35,320 nt of DNA from Nitrospirota bacterium (GTDB lineage: Bacteria > Nitrospirota > Thermodesulfovibrionia > Thermodesulfovibrionales > JdFR-88): contig JAKAJM010000021.1 of the NCBI GenBank assembly GCA_021813765.1, positions 1 to 35,320 of the forward strand. Direction: 5' to 3'. The translations under genes and the position numbers were made by a program. Shown piece after piece: positions 23,845 to 33,810 of the stretch; the stretch's first letter is position 1; every line of letters starts with the position of its first letter. The notes beneath the pieces were generated by a model. That model did no database searches, was not told the DNA's origin, and worked only from the letters and a program-made list of their open reading frames with translations.

Positions 23845-23913
23845 GGAGGTAACCGGGCTCCTTTTTGGCGTGGCGGCATTCAGGAAAGACCTTTTTAATT
23901 TAAAGGAGGGACG

Positions 23914-26529
23914 ATGCACAGGCCGGACAAGGAGAGCAAAGGGGAAAAAAACACCAGGAAACAAAAACTCCCACCCTGTGAGGGCAAGGGGCCGGAGCAG
24001 GTGGAGGGGTTCGATTCCCTGGCCCAGCTTGCGCTTGACATGCGCTGGTCCTTCAACCATGCCGATTACGAGGTCTGGAGGAAGATAGACCCGGTCCTTT
24101 GGGACCTTACCGGGAACCCCTGGGTGATACTGCAGACCGCCTCCAGGCAGCGGCTGGAAAGCGTGCTGTCGGACCCCGGTTTCAGAAGGAAGATAGACCA
24201 CCGGTTGAAGGCCAGGCGGCAGGCCATCGAGTCCGGCGGGACATGGTTTGAGCGGCAGCACCCGCGCTCACCGATTACTTCTGTTGCCTATTTCAGCATG
24301 GAATTCATGCTTAGCGAGGCCTTGCCCATATATTCCGGAGGTCTGGGCAACGTGGCCGGCGACCAGCTCAAGGCGGCCAGCGACCTGGGAGTGCCGGTGG
24401 TGGGCATCGGGCTTCTCTACCAGCAGGGATATTTCAGGCAGGTCATAGATAAAAGCGGCTCACAGCAGGCCTTCTTCCCGTACAATGACCCAAGCCAGCT
24501 GCCCATCACCCCGCTTCGCGAGCCAAACGGGGAATGGCTGCGGCTGAAGATCGCATTTCCCGGCTGCCTGGTATGGCTGCGCGCCTGGCAGGTGCAGGTG
24601 GGCAGGGTGAGGCTTTACCTGATGGACAGCAACGACCCTGCCAACTTTCCGCCCCACAGGGGGATAACCGGCGAGCTTTACGCCGGAGGCCCGGAGCTGA
24701 GGCTCATGCAGGAGATGGTGCTTGGGATGGCCGGATGGCGGCTGCTTGAGAAACTGGGCATCAAGCCTGAGGTCTGCCACCTGAACGAAGGGCATGCCGC
24801 CTTTGCCGTGCTCGAGCGGGCGCGGTCTTTCATGAAGCGTACGGGGTTGCACTTCGATGCCGCCCTGGCCTGCACGCGGGCGGGCAACGTATTTACCACC
24901 CACACGCCGGTGGCCGCCGGGTTCGACCGGTTCCATCCGTCCCTTATAGAGCAGTACCTTGGAAGCTATGCCACAAGCAGGCTTGGTATTCCGCTCAAGA
25001 AGCTGCTGGCGCTGGGCCGGGAAAACCCGCAGGACGATGGGGAACCCTTCAACATGGCCTATCTTGCGGTGCGGGGCAGCCGCGCGGTCGGCGGGGTAAG
25101 CAGGCTCCACGGGGAGGTGAGCAGACGCATCTTTCAGCCCCTCTTCCCGCGCTGGCCGCAAGAAGAGGTGCCGGTGGGCTATATCACCAACGGGGTGCAC
25201 ATGCCCACATGGGACTCGGCGGAGGCCGACCAGCTCTGGACAAGGACATGCGGGAAAAGGCGCTGGGAAGGCGAGGCAAAGGTTCTTGAGCAGAAGATGG
25301 CCCGTGTATCCAATGAGAGCCTCTGGCGGTTCCGGAACGCCTCCAGGGCGGCGCTTATAAAATACATGCGGCAGCGGCTCATACAGCAGCTTGCGGTCTC
25401 CGGAGCGTCTGCGCGGGAGGTGGAGAGCGCCAAAAACCTTTTCGACCCGGACGTGCTTACGATCGGCTTTGCCCGCCGTTTTGCGGCCTATAAAAGGCCG
25501 GCTCTGCTTTTGCAGGACCAGGAGAGGCTGCTTGGCATACTGACTAACCCGGACAGGCCGGTCCAGCTCTTTGTGGCCGGAAAGGCGCACCCGGCTGACG
25601 GCCAGGGGCAGGACATGATCCGGCAGTGGACGCAGTTTTTACGCAGGCCGGAGGCTGCGGGGCGCGCCGTGTTTCTTGGCGATTACGACATGCTCCTGAC
25701 CGCGCGCCTGGTGCAGGGAGTGGACGTATGGATAAACACACCCAGGCGGCCATGGGAGGCCTGCGGGACAAGCGGCATGAAGGTGCTTGTGAACGGGGGG
25801 CTGAACCTGTCTGAGCTGGACGGCTGGTGGGCCGAGGCCTATGCTCCAGATATGGGATGGGCTCTTGGTGACGGCAGGGAGCACGGCGATGATCCTGCCT
25901 GGGACGCCGCTGAGGCCGATGCCCTTTACAGGCTTTTGGAGCAGAAGGTGGTCCCGTGTTTTTATACACGCGAAAAAGGCATCCCGGTGGAATGGGTCTC
26001 CATGATGAGGGAGAGCATGGCAAGGCTAACGACCCGTTTTTCCGCCGACCGCACGGTTTGCGATTACACGGAGCAATTTTATGTGCCCGCGGCCGCGGCC
26101 TACCTGGAGCGCGCCGGGGGGAAGGGTGAGGCGGCCACTGCCATTTCGGAGAGGCTTCGCCGCCTGGATGAGGGATGGCCCGGACTCCGGTTTGAAGGGG
26201 TGGAAGTAAGCACGGAGGGCGGCGAAAAAGAGAAGGACAAGGAGCATGTATTTGAGGCCCGGGTGTTCCTTGGCGGGCTTGACCCGGGACTGCTCCGGGT
26301 GGAGCTTTACGCCGAAGGCCTGAACGGCCACCCGGCTCACCACGAGATGGCCCGCGGGGAGCCTGTGGCCGGAACGGAAAAAGGAGTCTATCTGTACAGC
26401 GCAAGAGTGCCCGCAAAACGCCCCGCCGGGGACTACACCGTACGAATAATCCCGGCGGAAACCGCTCCCGGGGAAACCGCCGGCATAAGCGTGCCGCTTG
26501 AGGCGCCCCATATCCTCTGGCAGAAATGA
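23914..26529 (+). CDS. glgP: Alpha-glucan (glycogen) phosphorylase, GT35
   Basis: An 871-residue PLP-dependent phosphorylase that releases glucose-1-phosphate from alpha-1,4-glucans in the cytoplasm. The start is marked by AAAGGAGGG. A low-complexity Lys/Glu-rich tag (1-30) precedes an N-terminal domain with LALDMRWSFNHADYEVWRKIDP, as in the short-type bacterial alpha-glucan phosphorylases. Core blocks are VAYFSMEFMLSEALPIYSGGLGNVAGD, HLNEGHAAF, TTHTPVAAGFDRF, GYITNGVHMPTW and FARRFAAYKRP. The PLP lysine is K623 in EACGTSGMK. The tail past about 755 looks like a separate beta-rich domain with a Lys/Glu linker. It is first in a run with phosphoketolase and acetate kinase. Confidence 0.93.
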   Translation: MHRPDKESKGEKNTRKQKLPPCEGKGPEQVEGFDSLAQLALDMRWSFNHADYEVWRKIDPVLWDLTGNPWVILQTASRQRLESVLSDPGFRRKIDHRLKARRQAIESGGTWFERQHPRSPITSVAYFSMEFMLSEALPIYSGGLGNVAGDQLKAASDLGVPVVGIGLLYQQGYFRQVIDKSGSQQAFFPYNDPSQLPITPLREPNGEWLRLKIAFPGCLVWLRAWQVQVGRVRLYLMDSNDPANFPPHRGITGELYAGGPELRLMQEMVLGMAGWRLLEKLGIKPEVCHLNEGHAAFAVLERARSFMKRTGLHFDAALACTRAGNVFTTHTPVAAGFDRFHPSLIEQYLGSYATSRLGIPLKKLLALGRENPQDDGEPFNMAYLAVRGSRAVGGVSRLHGEVSRRIFQPLFPRWPQEEVPVGYITNGVHMPTWDSAEADQLWTRTCGKRRWEGEAKVLEQKMARVSNESLWRFRNASRAALIKYMRQRLIQQLAVSGASAREVESAKNLFDPDVLTIGFARRFAAYKRPALLLQDQERLLGILTNPDRPVQLFVAGKAHPADGQGQDMIRQWTQFLRRPEAAGRAVFLGDYDMLLTARLVQGVDVWINTPRRPWEACGTSGMKVLVNGGLNLSELDGWWAEAYAPDMGWALGDGREHGDDPAWDAAEADALYRLLEQKVVPCFYTREKGIPVEWVSMMRESMARLTTRFSADRTVCDYTEQFYVPAAAAYLERAGGKGEAATAISERLRRLDEGWPGLRFEGVEVSTEGGEKEKDKEHVFEARVFLGGLDPGLLRVELYAEGLNGHPAHHEMARGEPVAGTEKGVYLYSARVPAKRPAGDYTVRIIPAETAPGETAGISVPLEAPHILWQK

Positions 26530-26580
26530 AAATTTTTGTGCAAGAAATCAAAAAAAGGCCAAAAAACGGAGGGTTATCGC

Positions 26581-29049
26581 ATGAAAGTCCTCGAACAGGA
26601 AACAGGAAAACAGAAACAAAAACTTTCGGGCGAAGAGATGCGCCTGATGAACGCTTACTGGCGGGCGGCAAATTATCTGTCCGTGGGCCAGATATATCTG
26701 TATGACAACCCTCTTTTGAAGGAGCCGCTTTCGCTCAGGCACATAAAGCCAAGGCTCCTTGGGCACTGGGGCACGACGCCTGGCCTGAATTTCATATATG
26801 TCCATTTGAACCGGGTGATAAAGGCCAGGGATTTGAACGTCATCTATGTCTGCGGGCCCGGGCACGGAGGGCCGGGGATGGTGGCAAACACATATCTGGA
26901 GGGCACCTACAGCGAGATATACACGGATATAACCCGGGACGAGGCTGGGATGAAGAAGCTCTTCAAACAGTTTTCGTTCCCGGGGGGCATACCAAGCCAT
27001 GACGCGCCGGAGACCCCGGGCTCCATAAACGAGGGGGGAGAGCTCGGCTATTCGCTTTCCCATGCTTTTGGAGCGGTGTTTGACAACCCGGACCTGATAG
27101 CGGCCTGCGTGGTGGGCGACGGCGAGGCGGAAACGGGCCCGCTTGCCACCGCATGGCATTCAAACAAGTTCCTGAACCCCGCAACCGACGGCGCGGTCCT
27201 GCCCATACTCCATTTGAACGGTTACAAGATAGCAAACCCCACCGTGCTTGCCAGGATAAGCCATGAGGAGTTGGAAGACCTCTTTAAGGGCTACGGCTAC
27301 AGACCTTATTTTGTCGAGGGCTCAGACCCGGAAACCATGCACCAGCTTATGGCGGAGGCGCTTGATGCCGTCTTGGACGAGATTGCCGCTATACAGGCAG
27401 AGGCCAGAGGGGCGGAGGTCAGGGTAGGCGGGGAAAAAGCTCAACAACAAAAAAAACAAAAAGGCCAGAAGGGACAAGAGCAAAAGGGAACAAATCCGAA
27501 GTGGCCGATGATAGTGCTCCGCACGCCAAAGGGATGGACCGGCCCCAGGGAGGTCGACGGCCTTAAGACGGAAGGCTTCTGGCGGTCCCACCAGGTGCCT
27601 GTGACAGACATGCAGACAAAGCCGGGCCATGTAAAGCTGCTTGAGGACTGGATGAGGAGCTACCGGCCGGAGGAGCTTTTCGACAGCAGCGGGAAACTGG
27701 TTCCCGAGGTTGCGGCACTTGCTCCTGAAGGGGAAAAGCGCATGGGGGCAAATCCGCACGCAAACGGCGGGCTTCTCCTCAGGGACCTGAGAATGCCGGA
27801 TTTCAGGGACTATGCGGTAACCGTCCCCGGCCCCGGGCAGGCGGTGGCCGAATCCACCAGGGTGATGGGCCGTTTTTTGCGCGACATAATGCGCTTGAAC
27901 ATGGAACAGAGGAACTTCAGGGTGATGGGGCCTGATGAAACGGCCTCAAACAGGCTTGATGCGCTTTTTGAGGTCACTGACCGCTCATGGATGGCGGAGA
28001 TACTGCCGGAGGACGAGCACCTGGCCCCGGACGGAAGGGTGATGGAAATACTTAGCGAACACACGTGCCAGGGCTGGCTGGAAGGGTATCTGCTTACGGG
28101 CAGGCACGGGCTGTTCTCCTGTTACGAGGCTTTTATCCACATCGTGGACTCCATGTTCAACCAGCATGCAAAGTGGCTTAAGGTTGCGGGCAGGGAGATA
28201 CCCTGGAGGCGCCCGATAGCCTCGCTCAACTACCTTCTTACCTCCCATGTGTGGCGGCAGGACCACAACGGTTTTTCCCATCAGGACCCGGGGTTCATAG
28301 ACCATGTGGTGAACAAGAAGGCGGAGGTCGTACGCGTCTACTTTCCGCCCGACGCAAACACCCTGCTTTCCGTGACGGACCACTGCCTGAGGAGCCGCAA
28401 CATGGTTAATGTTATCGTGGCGGGAAAACAGCCCCAGCCCCAGTGGCTGGACATGGAGTCCGCCGTAAAGCACTGCACGGCGGGCATAGGCATCTGGGAG
28501 TGGGCCAGCAACGACAAGGGGCCTGGGCCCGATGTGGTAATGGCCTGCTGCGGGGACGTGCCAACGCTCGAGACCCTGGCCGCGGTGGAGCTTTTGCGCA
28601 AATACGCCCCGGAGCTGAAGGTGAGGGTGATAAACGTGGTGGACCTGATGACGCTTCAGCCAAAGGAGGAGCATCCCCACGGCCTATCCGGACCGGATTT
28701 TGACGTCCTGTTTACGACCGGCAAGCCCGTCATTTTTGCGTATCACGGCTATCCGTGGCTTATACACAGGCTCACTTACAGAAGGACGAACCACAAAAAT
28801 ATCCACGTGCGGGGATACAAGGAGGAGGGCACGACTACCACGCCCTTCGACATGGCCGTCAGAAACGACCTGGACCGCTTCCATCTGGTCTCCGATGTGA
28901 TAGACCGGGTGCCCAGGCTTGGCCACGTGGCGGCCTATGCGAAGCAGGCCATCCGGGACAAGCTTATCGAGCACAAGGAATACATATCCAGGTATGGTGA
29001 GGACATGCCTGAGATAAGGGAATGGACTTGGACGGTAAACCGGTCCTAG
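26581..29049 (+). CDS. xfp: Phosphoketolase (xylulose-5-P/fructose-6-P)
   Basis: An 822-residue TPP-dependent enzyme that cleaves xylulose-5-phosphate and/or fructose-6-phosphate with inorganic phosphate to acetyl-phosphate plus an aldose phosphate. Family blocks are GPGHGGPG (92-99), [22 protein letters not shown] (from 179), [26 protein letters not shown] and [15 protein letters not shown] Gln/Lys-rich low-complexity insert (about 283-302, [16 protein letters not shown]) interrupts the region before [14 protein letters not shown], probably as a surface loop. GGAGGG precedes the ATG; a TTG 45 bases upstream would extend the frame but is unlikely. Its 3' end overlaps acetate kinase by 28 bases. 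Confidence 0.96.
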   Translation: MKVLEQETGKQKQKLSGEEMRLMNAYWRAANYLSVGQIYLYDNPLLKEPLSLRHIKPRLLGHWGTTPGLNFIYVHLNRVIKARDLNVIYVCGPGHGGPGMVANTYLEGTYSEIYTDITRDEAGMKKLFKQFSFPGGIPSHDAPETPGSINEGGELGYSLSHAFGAVFDNPDLIAACVVGDGEAETGPLATAWHSNKFLNPATDGAVLPILHLNGYKIANPTVLARISHEELEDLFKGYGYRPYFVEGSDPETMHQLMAEALDAVLDEIAAIQAEARGAEVRVGGEKAQQQKKQKGQKGQEQKGTNPKWPMIVLRTPKGWTGPREVDGLKTEGFWRSHQVPVTDMQTKPGHVKLLEDWMRSYRPEELFDSSGKLVPEVAALAPEGEKRMGANPHANGGLLLRDLRMPDFRDYAVTVPGPGQAVAESTRVMGRFLRDIMRLNMEQRNFRVMGPDETASNRLDALFEVTDRSWMAEILPEDEHLAPDGRVMEILSEHTCQGWLEGYLLTGRHGLFSCYEAFIHIVDSMFNQHAKWLKVAGREIPWRRPIASLNYLLTSHVWRQDHNGFSHQDPGFIDHVVNKKAEVVRVYFPPDANTLLSVTDHCLRSRNMVNVIVAGKQPQPQWLDMESAVKHCTAGIGIWEWASNDKGPGPDVVMACCGDVPTLETLAAVELLRKYAPELKVRVINVVDLMTLQPKEEHPHGLSGPDFDVLFTTGKPVIFAYHGYPWLIHRLTYRRTNHKNIHVRGYKEEGTTTTPFDMAVRNDLDRFHLVSDVIDRVPRLGHVAAYAKQAIRDKLIEHKEYISRYGEDMPEIREWTWTVNRS

Positions 29050-30290
29050 TTTTTAACCTGGGCTCCTCTTCCCTGAAATTCTCCATGTACCTGATGGGGT
29101 GCGGTCAGGGGGAGGAAAAACTGCTTGTCTCCGGGGCGGCGGAGCGCATCGGACTTGAAGGCGGCCGCCTGTGGGTGCGCATGGGAGGCGCGGAAGGTAA
29201 AGACGGGCGGGAAGGCGAAGGGCGGCTGGAGGAAGACAGGCAAACCCGTTTTGCCGGCCACGAGGAGGCTGTCCGCGAAATATTCGGCGCGCTGGACCGC
29301 CTTGGCAACGAAAAAGAAAAGAAATACAGGGTGCCCAAAAGACCTTTGGCGGTGGGCCACAGGGTAGTGCATGGCGGGCCGGAGCATGCGGAGCCGGCGC
29401 TGGTGGACTCCAGTCTCATCACCGGGCTTAAGGGTACGATTCCCTTTGCCCCGCTGCACCTGCCAAACGAGATCCGGTGCATCGAGGCGGTCGCCCGCCA
29501 TTATCCGGAGCTTCCGCAGGTTGCGTGCTTTGACACCGCTTTTCACCGCGGCATGCCGGAGGTTGCCAGGCGCTTTCCCCTGCCCGCGTCCTTCCACGAG
29601 GCTGGCGTCGTGAGATACGGGTTCCACGGGCTGTCCTATGAATACATCGTGAGCGCACTTGGGCCGGAGGCCAAAGGACGGGTGATAATAGCGCACCTGG
29701 GAAACGGGGCAAGCATGGCCGCGGTCAGGGACGGCCGGCCCGTGGACACGACCATGGGATTTACGCCTGCCGGCGGCTTCATGATGGGCACGAGAAGCGG
29801 GGACCTGGACCCCGGGGTCCTGCTTTACCTGATGGCTCGGGAAGGTTTTGGTTTTTCCACGGGCATGCTGGATGACCTGGTGAACCGCCGGGCGGGACTG
29901 CTCGGGGTGTCCGGGGTGAGCTCTGACATGAAAACACTCCTTGAAAAAAAAGGGCAGTTGCCTGCGGCGGCCCTGGCGGTGGATATGTTCTGCTACCAGA
30001 TAAGGAAAAACATCGGGGCGTTCGCCGCGGCCCTTGGCGGCGTGGACACGCTTGTTTTCACGGGAGGCATAGGCGAGAGGGCCGCTCCGGTGCGCTGGCA
30101 GGCCTGTCTTGGCCTGGAGCACCTCGGGATCCGCCTTGATGAGGCCGGCAACGGACAGCACGCGCCCGTTATATCCGCGCGGGATTCCGGCTGCACTGTA
30201 AGGGTCATGCAGACGGGCGAGGACCTGGTTATAGCAAGGCACACGGCAAAAAAGATTGGCCTGTCAGCGAGCGGGTTTCTTAAGAGTTAA
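29022..30290 (+). CDS. ackA: Acetate kinase
   Basis: A 422-residue ASKHA-fold kinase that makes ATP and acetate from acetyl-phosphate and ADP. N12 ([10 protein letters not shown]), R114 (HRVVHGG), D171 (CFDTAFHR), H202 (GFHGLSYEY), H225 (HLGNGAS) and TGGIGERA are in place. Residues 56-105 contain a charged, low-complexity insertion ([16 protein letters not shown] and [13 protein letters not shown]), which makes the protein about 20 longer than usual. It starts inside the last 28 bases of the phosphoketolase gene with AAGGG upstream. The overlap implies coupled production and direct use of the acetyl-phosphate. Confidence 0.96.
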   Translation: MDLDGKPVLVFNLGSSSLKFSMYLMGCGQGEEKLLVSGAAERIGLEGGRLWVRMGGAEGKDGREGEGRLEEDRQTRFAGHEEAVREIFGALDRLGNEKEKKYRVPKRPLAVGHRVVHGGPEHAEPALVDSSLITGLKGTIPFAPLHLPNEIRCIEAVARHYPELPQVACFDTAFHRGMPEVARRFPLPASFHEAGVVRYGFHGLSYEYIVSALGPEAKGRVIIAHLGNGASMAAVRDGRPVDTTMGFTPAGGFMMGTRSGDLDPGVLLYLMAREGFGFSTGMLDDLVNRRAGLLGVSGVSSDMKTLLEKKGQLPAAALAVDMFCYQIRKNIGAFAAALGGVDTLVFTGGIGERAAPVRWQACLGLEHLGIRLDEAGNGQHAPVISARDSGCTVRVMQTGEDLVIARHTAKKIGLSASGFLKS

Positions 30291-30323
30291 AAAAAACAAA
30301 AAACAAACCTGTTTACCAGTATC

Positions 30324-30478
30324 GCGTCCCAAAAGTTCCCGGCAAAATTATTTGTCATTCCCGCAAGCGTAGTGCGCCGGGGATCCGGTCTTTTAAGGCC
30401 GATTCCGCCCGAATTTATTTGTGATAAGAATAAATTCTGGCCGGAATGACAGAACTTTAAAAGTTATTTCCGGGACAC
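30324..30478. repeat. 155-bp nested-palindrome repeat, copy 2 (MITE-like)
   Basis: Outer ends GCGTCCC (30324) and GGGACAC (ending 30478) are inverted with one mismatch, and continue as AAAAGTT and AAGTTATTT. Inner ends are TGTCATTCC (30353-30361) and GGAATGACA (30443-30451), identical to copy 1. The two copies share three blocks of 17-20 bases in the same order but differ between them. The outer bases of each copy have changed in a compensating way (GTTTC/GAAAC versus GTCCC/GGGAC). Located between ackA and the receiver gene. Confidence 0.75.
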
Positions 30479-30506
30479 CACAGTGGTTGCCTGCGGCAAA
30501 AGCCGG

Positions 30507-30881
30507 CTAGGCCATTTCCTCTATCTTTGACCTCAGGCCGGAGATATCTATGGGCTTGTTGAAAAAAAAGGCGGGTGCTATCCCGGCAATCCTTTCCTTC
30601 ATGTCTTCGTAAGGGTATCCGGAGATGAATATGACGGGGACCTTCCGGTGCTCGTGTATCTTTATCACGGCCTCTATGCCGTCAAGCCTGCCCTTTATTC
30701 CTATGTCCATTATAATGAGGTCGGGGTTTGCTTCTTCGGCCGCCTTTATGGCGGCCTCCGCGGAGGAGACAGGCTTTAACACTTCGTAATCCCACATCTC
30801 AAGCAGATCCAGCAGGTTAAGGGTGAATATTATCTCGTCTTCAACCACCAGGATCTTTTTCTTTTTCCGCTGCGGCCTCAC
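30507..30881 (-). CDS. Single-domain response regulator receiver
   Basis: A 124-residue CheY-like receiver with no output domain. The acidic pocket is E14-D15, the phospho-acceptor is D59 (LIIMDIGIKG), the switch residue is S87 (FISGYP) and the conserved lysine is K109 (FNKPID). The start is a GTG at 30881 with a strong AAGGAGAGG upstream. The GIKGRLDGIEA stretch after D59 resembles receivers linked to hybrid or cytosolic PAS kinases. It is transcribed away from the LuxR-type gene; the PAS kinase at the end of the window is a possible partner. Output must be through protein contact. Confidence 0.92.
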   Translation of the reverse strand: MRPQRKKKKILVVEDEIIFTLNLLDLLEMWDYEVLKPVSSAEAAIKAAEEANPDLIIMDIGIKGRLDGIEAVIKIHEHRKVPVIFISGYPYEDMKERIAGIAPAFFFNKPIDISGLRSKIEEMA

Positions 30882-31025
30882 GTTGTCCTCTCCTTGTCTC
30901 TCTCAAAAGCAAAAGGCTTTCTTCCCAGAAGATCGGCGGCGCACAGCCCGAAAAATTCATACAGATTAACACTTTGCCTTTATTAATTCCATACTTTATT
31001 TGGGGTATATGAATAAATGACATCT

Positions 31026-31041
31026 AAAAATTATAATTTTT
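31026..31041. promoter_or_regulatory. Perfect 16-bp AT palindrome in a divergent promoter region
   Basis: AAAAATTATAATTTTT reads the same on both strands. It lies midway between the divergent receiver and LuxR-type genes, where it could be an operator or a shared AT-rich promoter core. No other feature is clear in 30882-31150. Confidence 0.35.
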
Positions 31042-31150
31042 GAGCCCGGTGATAGAATTTAGGCGAGAGAGGGAAAAAACAGATTTTTGTCATGGAGGTT
31101 TTTTGTGTCGTAAATGATGTGCGCCGTGATCCATCATGCAGGAGGGGAAA

Positions 31151-31657
31151 ATGGAACGCGCAATTACGGCGAAGATAAAAAGTTTCCTCAAAGAGATCGA
31201 AAGGCGCCAGAGTGAGACCCCATGCATATTTATCGATGACACGGGCAACTATTGGCTGAATGCATGCGCCAGGGAATTCATCTCATCAAAGGCGATACCT
31301 CTTGATGATTTCATGGAATGGCTCAAAACAGGCGTGTCCCAGTTTAAAAGCCGCTCATATGAAGATATAAAACTTGACATGATGCACCTGCCGGACAATA
31401 ACACGATGGTGTTTCTGCAGCAGACGGCAGAAGCGGAAAAAAATGTCAAAACTCCGCTTACCCTGAAGGAAAGAGAGGTCCTGAGCCTCGTAAGCAGGGG
31501 GTTTTCAAACAAGCAGATCGCCGAATCGATGAAGATAAGCCCTTCTACGGTAAATGTGCACCTGGACCACATTTACCGCAAGCTGGGCTGTTCAAACAGG
31601 GTGGAGGCCTGCTTCAAGGGGCTGAAAAAAGGGCTGCTTCCACCGTTTGAGTTTTGA
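31151..31657 (+). CDS. LuxR-type HTH transcriptional regulator
   Basis: A 168-residue regulator. The C-terminal domain (about 103-160) is a clear LuxR/GerE helix-turn-helix: LTLKEREVLSLVSRGFSNKQIAESMKISPSTVNVHLDHIYRKLG. The N-terminal 95 residues contain no receiver aspartate or autoinducer pocket; CIFIDDTGNYWLNACAREFI looks like the first strand and helices of a PAS-like sensor. The start at 31151 is fixed by GGAGGGG at 31141-31147; an ATG at 31136 lies upstream of that site. Its 3' end is 17 bases from the convergent helicase gene. Confidence 0.88.
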   Translation: MERAITAKIKSFLKEIERRQSETPCIFIDDTGNYWLNACAREFISSKAIPLDDFMEWLKTGVSQFKSRSYEDIKLDMMHLPDNNTMVFLQQTAEAEKNVKTPLTLKEREVLSLVSRGFSNKQIAESMKISPSTVNVHLDHIYRKLGCSNRVEACFKGLKKGLLPPFEF

Positions 31658-31674
31658 AAAGGTTCTTCTCTTCC

Positions 31675-33738
31675 TTACCCGTTCAGCATCTCCCGCATCC
31701 GCGCAAAAAAGGCCTTGACCTTCGCATCCTGCTGCTCGGGGGTTTCGGGTTCCTCGTCCTCTATCCTCCTTATGGCGTCGCCAGGCAGCTCTTCAAGGAA
31801 CCTTGAAGGGGTTAGCGGAGTGAGCTTCCCGTACTTTGTCCTGTAGCGCGAGCAGGTGAGATAAAGCTCCTTCATGGCCCGCGTTATGCCTACATAGAAA
31901 AGCCTCCTTTCCTCTTCGAAGTCCTCCCCTGGAAGGGCCGATTTCCTGTGCGGCAGGATGTCCTCTTCCAGGCAGGCGATGAACACCACGGGGAACTCAA
32001 GCCCTTTGGCCGAATGGAACGTGGTCAGGACCACGCCGAAAGGCTTTTCTTCCTTTTCCGCAGGGGCGCTGTCCAGCGCCAGGTCCTCAAGGAAATCCTG
32101 GAGCGTTGGTGTTTCCCCAGCCTCCGGGTTTTTTTCCAGGAGCGCCCTCTGCTCGTAATCATTGAGAGACTGAATGAAGTTCTCCACGTTTTCCATCCGC
32201 CTGAAGGCCATCTCCTGCGACTTGTAAAGCTCGCCTATGTAGTCGTTAAAACGTATCTCCCGGACAAGGGCACCGAAGGCAGCACCCATTCCGCCCCGCT
32301 CTTTGAAAAGGTCTGAGTATTTTTCTATCATCAGGGCAAAGGACCTGGCGGTTTCGGCCTGTTTTGGCGGCACGCCCGCCTCCTCAGCCCTCTTGAACGT
32401 CTCAAGAAGATTTTCCATGGAGCGGTCCTTGGCGAACTCCGCCAGTCTGCCTGTGGTCGCGGAGCCAAGGCCCCTCTTGGGAGCGCTTGCTGCCCGCAGG
32501 AGGCTCAGGTTGTCCGAGTTGTTGGCTATCACCTTCAGGTAAGCCGCCAGGTCCCTGATCTCCTTCCTGTCGAAATAGCTGGTCCCCCCAACGACCGTAT
32601 AGGGGATGCGCTGGGTCCGCATGGCCTCCTCGAAGGGTTTTGAGAGCGTGTTTGCCCTGTATATTACCGCAAAATCCTCGTATGCCAGTTTTTTCTCGAA
32701 CTTCAGCTGCGCGATCTGGCCGGCTATCCACTGCGCCTCCTCTCCCCCGTTTTCCGCCCTGTACAGGCGGACCTTCGGCCCGTCCCCCCGGTCCGTGCGG
32801 AGGGATTTTTCCATCCGCCTGGAATTGTTTTTTATGACGCTGTTTGCGGCCTTCAGGATATTGCCAAAGGAGCGGTAGTTATGTTCCAGGCGCACTATCT
32901 TGACGCCGGGGAAGTGGCGCTCGAAATCAAGGATGTTGTTCAGGCTAGCCCCCCTCCAGCCGTAAATGGACTGGTCGTCGTCGCCCACCACGCAGATGTT
33001 TTTCCTCTCGCCCGCCAAAAGCTTGAGTATGTCGTACTGGACCTTGTTGGTGTCCTGGTACTCGTCCACCATTACGTACTGAAACCGCCTGCGGTACCTT
33101 TCAAGAGCTTCGGGGTGCTCCCTGAAAAGCCTGAGGGTGAGAAGAAGCAGGTCGTCAAAGTCCACCACGTTTAGTGACCTCATAGTCTCCTGGTACCTTG
33201 GCAGCAGGCCTTCCGACAGCGCCTCCACGTCGAAATCGTCCTGCCCGCCTTTGGGCGCTTTTGTCTTTTTGTCTTCATTAAAGCCGTTTTTAAAACGGCT
33301 TATCTTTTCAAGCACGTCTTCGGGCTTGAAGCTCTTCTCAAACACCCTGATGTCGCTAAGCAGATGCCTTAGCAGCGACACCTGTTCTCCGGTGTCGTAG
33401 ATGGTAAAGTCCCTGCGGTAGCCCAAAGCCTCTATCTCCCGCTTGAGGATGTTCAGGCAGAGGGAATGGAAGGTGGATATGACCGGATGGCCTGTGCCCC
33501 TGCCGCCAAGCAGCGAATGCACGCGCTCCTTCATCTCCTGTGCCGCCTTGTTGGTGAAGGTAACGGCCAGGATGGAGGAGGGTGGCACTCCCAGGTGGAC
33601 GAGGTACGCCACCCGCATGGTTATTACCCTTGTCTTGCCGGAGCCCGCCCCCGCAAGCACAAGCAGCGGCCCCTCCGTGCTGGTGACCGCCTCCTTCTGG
33701 GCCGGGTTAAGCCTGTCCAGTTCGGTGTTTATCTTCAT
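31675..33738 (-). CDS. UvrD/PcrA/Rep-type superfamily 1 DNA helicase
   Basis: A 687-residue ATP-dependent 3'-to-5' DNA helicase. It begins LNPAQKEAV (Q-motif) and has Walker A AGAGSGKT (29-36), motif Ib TFTNKAAQEMKERV, DEYQDTN (motif II), GDDDQSIYGWRGA (motif III), LEHNYRS (IV), TFHSAKGLEFPVVF (V) and YVGITRA (VI). The length is closest to Rep and short PcrA/UvrD proteins. A role in repair or removal of replication blocks is expected, alongside uvrC and ruvABC in this window. The ATG at 33738 has AAGGAGA upstream; a TTG 33 bases further up is not needed. Confidence 0.95.
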   Translation of the reverse strand: MKINTELDRLNPAQKEAVTSTEGPLLVLAGAGSGKTRVITMRVAYLVHLGVPPSSILAVTFTNKAAQEMKERVHSLLGGRGTGHPVISTFHSLCLNILKREIEALGYRRDFTIYDTGEQVSLLRHLLSDIRVFEKSFKPEDVLEKISRFKNGFNEDKKTKAPKGGQDDFDVEALSEGLLPRYQETMRSLNVVDFDDLLLLTLRLFREHPEALERYRRRFQYVMVDEYQDTNKVQYDILKLLAGERKNICVVGDDDQSIYGWRGASLNNILDFERHFPGVKIVRLEHNYRSFGNILKAANSVIKNNSRRMEKSLRTDRGDGPKVRLYRAENGGEEAQWIAGQIAQLKFEKKLAYEDFAVIYRANTLSKPFEEAMRTQRIPYTVVGGTSYFDRKEIRDLAAYLKVIANNSDNLSLLRAASAPKRGLGSATTGRLAEFAKDRSMENLLETFKRAEEAGVPPKQAETARSFALMIEKYSDLFKERGGMGAAFGALVREIRFNDYIGELYKSQEMAFRRMENVENFIQSLNDYEQRALLEKNPEAGETPTLQDFLEDLALDSAPAEKEEKPFGVVLTTFHSAKGLEFPVVFIACLEEDILPHRKSALPGEDFEEERRLFYVGITRAMKELYLTCSRYRTKYGKLTPLTPSRFLEELPGDAIRRIEDEEPETPEQQDAKVKAFFARMREMLNG

Positions 33739-33810
33739 GGGTCTCCTTGAGTTTTTGTGCGGCCAAATCAAAAAAATTTAAAGATCCGTCAAACAAAGTA
33801 AAAATATCCG

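Noticed and set aside
23843-24088. A short frame starting at ATG 23843 as a leader peptide of the phosphorylase gene
   Set aside because: Its ATG overlaps the predicted -10, it runs into the phosphorylase in another frame, and it lacks attenuator features.
24460-25590. A 376-codon frame antisense to the glucan phosphorylase
   Set aside because: It mirrors codon bias of a certain gene and shows no domain or start signal; the 375-codon frame at 25544-26671 is rejected for the same reason.
29046-30242. A 398-codon frame antisense to acetate kinase
   Set aside because: Acetate kinase is certain; the shadow has no ribosome-binding site or domain.
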